Position numbers and translations under genes: made by a program
Notes under the pieces: model-generated
Databases searched by the model: none
What the model was told of the DNA's origin: nothing
What the model saw: only the letters and a program-made list of their open reading frames with translations
Origin: JANJWP01 sp964540725
Lineage (GTDB): Bacteria > Patescibacteriota > Gracilibacteria > BD1-5 > UBA2023
NCBI GenBank assembly: GCA_964540725.1
Contig: CAZINU010000025.1
Span: forward strand, 1-8,951
DNA: 8,951 bases
Reading direction: 5' to 3'
Shown: in pieces, positions 7,774-8,951 of the stretch
Position numbering within the stretch: the first letter of the stretch is position 1
Layout: each line of letters opens with the position of its first letter

Positions 7774-8367
7774 ATGAAACCGTATCCGTCGGACGTTTCG
7801 GGCGAGGCCGCCCAGCTGGTCCTTCATCGCGTATCTTATGAAGAACTGCCCTCCTGAGCGGTTGAGCGTTTCGAATTGTACAGTTGAAAATATATTTCCC
7901 ACGGGGATTATCAGGAAAAGAATTTTTCCGAAATCTGGAAATTGGACTTCGAAGGCTCCGTCGTATTCGTAGCGCGACAAGAAAAGAACGGATTCTCCAT
8001 GGCGTACCTTTACGGCGAACGTGACGGGGTTACGGAATTTTGGGGGGAAATAGGGGATTCCACGGAAGAATGCTGGGATTCTTCGTATCTCTATTTCATC
8101 GGGGTCGCGGAGACCTTCCGACGTAGTGGCGTCGCCTCGCGAAACCTCTTTCTTTTCGATGCGGTTTCCCGTTTCGCCTTTAAGAAACCCCTTCGTTCCG
8201 GCACTCTTTTTACGAGTGCGTACGATGAAAAAACCGGGAAATCGGCATATCCCGTAAAAAGGGCGTTCGAAAGGCTTTCGGACGGAGGCTATTCGAAATT
8301 CGTCGACGATCGCGCAGGATTCGTATTTCAGAAGCGGGTATGGGAGATTGTGGAAAAAACCGGGTAG
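7774..8367 (+). CDS. GNAT-like acetyltransferase, UGA read as Gly
   Basis: The 197-aa frame runs from ATG 7774 to TAG 8365-8367 and contains two TGAs, at 7855 (residue 28) and 7885 (residue 38), giving 'EELPS-G-AVERFELYS-G-KYISHGDY'. With the standard code only the C-terminal ~140 residues would remain, from a TTG. Features typical of GNAT N-acetyltransferases: a beta-strand region 'SVVFVARQEKNGFSMAYLYG' in the N-terminal half; motif A at 105-122 (Y-L-Y-F-I-G-V-A-E-T-F-R-R-S-G-V-A-S), whose R-R-S-G-V-A (116-121) fits the acetyl-CoA pyrophosphate loop [RQ]-x-x-G-x-[GA]; and a C-terminal 'A-Y-P-V-K-R-A-F-E-R-L-S-D-G-G-Y-S-K-F' resembling the closing 'A...Y...GF' of motif B. The substrate cannot be told. 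It has no signal peptide and lies alone between a terminator and the ndk promoter. The N-terminal ~50 residues match nothing I recognise. Confidence 0.7.
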
Positions 8368-8384
8368 GACTCCGTCCGTTCCCC

Positions 8385-8412
8385 TTGCTTTCGGACGTTC
8401 TTCCCATATAAT
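8385..8412 (+). promoter_or_regulatory. promoter for ndk
   Basis: TTGCTT (8385-8390) and a perfect TATAAT (8407-8412) are separated by 16 nt. The -10 box ends 35 nt before ATG 8448. The leader (GGCCGGTTTTAATTTTCC and following bases) has no purine-rich ribosome binding site. This is the best promoter in the window. Confidence 0.7.
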
Positions 8413-8447
8413 CCGGCCGGTTTTAATTTTCCACCTATCCAACCACC

Positions 8448-8885
8448 ATGCAACGCACGCTCGTCCTCCTCAAGCCCGACGCCGTACAGAAGTCGCTTTC
8501 CGGCGAAATCCTCGCCCGCTTCGAACGCAAGGGTCTCAAAATCGTCGGTCTCAAGATGATGCAACTCGATGACGCTATCGTAAACGAACACTACGATTTC
8601 CTCACCTCCAAGCCGTTCTTCCCGGCCATGGCGGCCTACATGATGTCCTCCCCGATCGTCGCCGTCGCGCTCGAAGGGTACGAGGCCATCAAGGTCGTCC
8701 GCAGCCTTTGCGGCGCGACCAACCCGATCGACGCGCTCCCCGGAACCATCCGCGGCGACTTCGCGAAGAACATCGACAACAATATCATCCACTCCTCTGA
8801 TAGCGAGGAAACCGCCGCTAAGGAGCTTGCCCGCTTCTTCAAGGCCGGAGAAACGTTCTCGTACGACCGGACGCTCGTTGGATAA
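8448..8885 (+). CDS. ndk: nucleoside diphosphate kinase
   Basis: Ndk moves the gamma phosphate of ATP to other NDPs through a phospho-histidine, balancing NTP/dNTP pools in the cytoplasm. The 145-aa product has the usual bacterial length. It carries the start 'RTLVLLKPDAVQ' (K9 in KPDAV), 'GATNP' (89-93), 'PGTIRGDF' (98-105) and the active-site 'NIIHSSDS' with catalytic H115. The stop is TAA 8883-8885 and there is no in-frame TGA. It is transcribed alone from the TATAAT promoter at 8385-8412. No Shine-Dalgarno sequence is seen before the ATG (CCAACCACC). No hairpin terminator is visible in the 66 nt that follow. Confidence 0.98.
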   Translation: MQRTLVLLKPDAVQKSLSGEILARFERKGLKIVGLKMMQLDDAIVNEHYDFLTSKPFFPAMAAYMMSSPIVAVALEGYEAIKVVRSLCGATNPIDALPGTIRGDFAKNIDNNIIHSSDSEETAAKELARFFKAGETFSYDRTLVG

Positions 8886-8951
8886 GCCCCAAAGAGTGAA
8901 AGATTCAAGAATAAAAGCGGACACTTTTAAGGGAATAGTTCGGTAATGGCG

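Noticed and set aside
775..7887. UGA read as Trp (code 4) or selenocysteine
   Set aside because: The lepA site is a conserved Gly, Trp is encoded by TGG in all genes, and the UGAs lie in unrelated proteins without a SECIS-like hairpin placement or redox context. Gly is the better fit, though only lepA is strongly decisive.
8946..8951. ATG GCG at the window end as the start of another gene
   Set aside because: Only two codons are present, with no clear promoter or ribosome site, so nothing can be supported.
1..8951. CRISPR arrays, tRNA/rRNA genes, insertion sequences
   Set aside because: No regularly spaced direct repeats with unique spacers, no tRNA-like cloverleaf, no transposase motifs or terminal inverted repeats were seen.

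Overview
The window looks like chromosomal DNA from a candidate-phyla-radiation bacterium that reads UGA as glycine (translation table 25, known from Gracilibacteria/BD1-5 and Absconditabacteria/SR1). Read with the standard code, five of the seven genes are cut by TGA codons at exactly the points where their homology continues in the same frame. Nine in-frame TGAs are involved: 74, 775, 907, 940, 2413, 3908, 5141, 7855 and 7885. Every gene end that I can place uses TAG or TAA, never TGA. The clearest case is lepA, where TGA at 2413 sits on the near-invariant Gly of the domain II 'x-G-T-[IL]-[KR]-[KR]-G-D' turn. The DNA is GC-rich by eye, which I think is unusual for these generally AT-rich lineages.

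Layout. (1) 2-166 (+): the 3' end of a gene resembling an FMN-binding domain, followed after 2 nt by (2) apbE, 169-1104 (+), an FAD:protein FMN transferase with three in-frame TGAs. (3) 1110-1568 (-): a 152-aa protein of unknown function, convergent with apbE and divergent from lepA. (4) lepA/EF4, 1744-3618 (+), with one in-frame TGA. (5) An intergenic region with dyads and a promoter, then a 1299-aa exported surface protein at 3770-7669 (+). It has a signal peptide, a mosaic of Ig-like and FN3-like modules, a Ser/Gly linker and three C-terminal SLH domains. It contains two in-frame TGAs and ends at a strong intrinsic terminator (7699-7722). (6) 7774-8367 (+): a 197-aa GNAT-like protein with two in-frame TGAs, possibly translated from a leaderless mRNA. 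(7) ndk, 8448-8885 (+), nucleoside diphosphate kinase with no in-frame TGA.

How they fit together. The FMN-binding/apbE pair is a plausible flavinylation cassette: ApbE would attach FMN to the product of the gene upstream. The SLH protein is probably an S-layer or cell-wall-anchored protein. The other genes are housekeeping (lepA, ndk) or unassigned, and each seems to have its own promoter. The candidate promoters share a TTGnnn box, a 16-17 nt spacer and a TAnnnT box. None of the starts has a convincing Shine-Dalgarno sequence.
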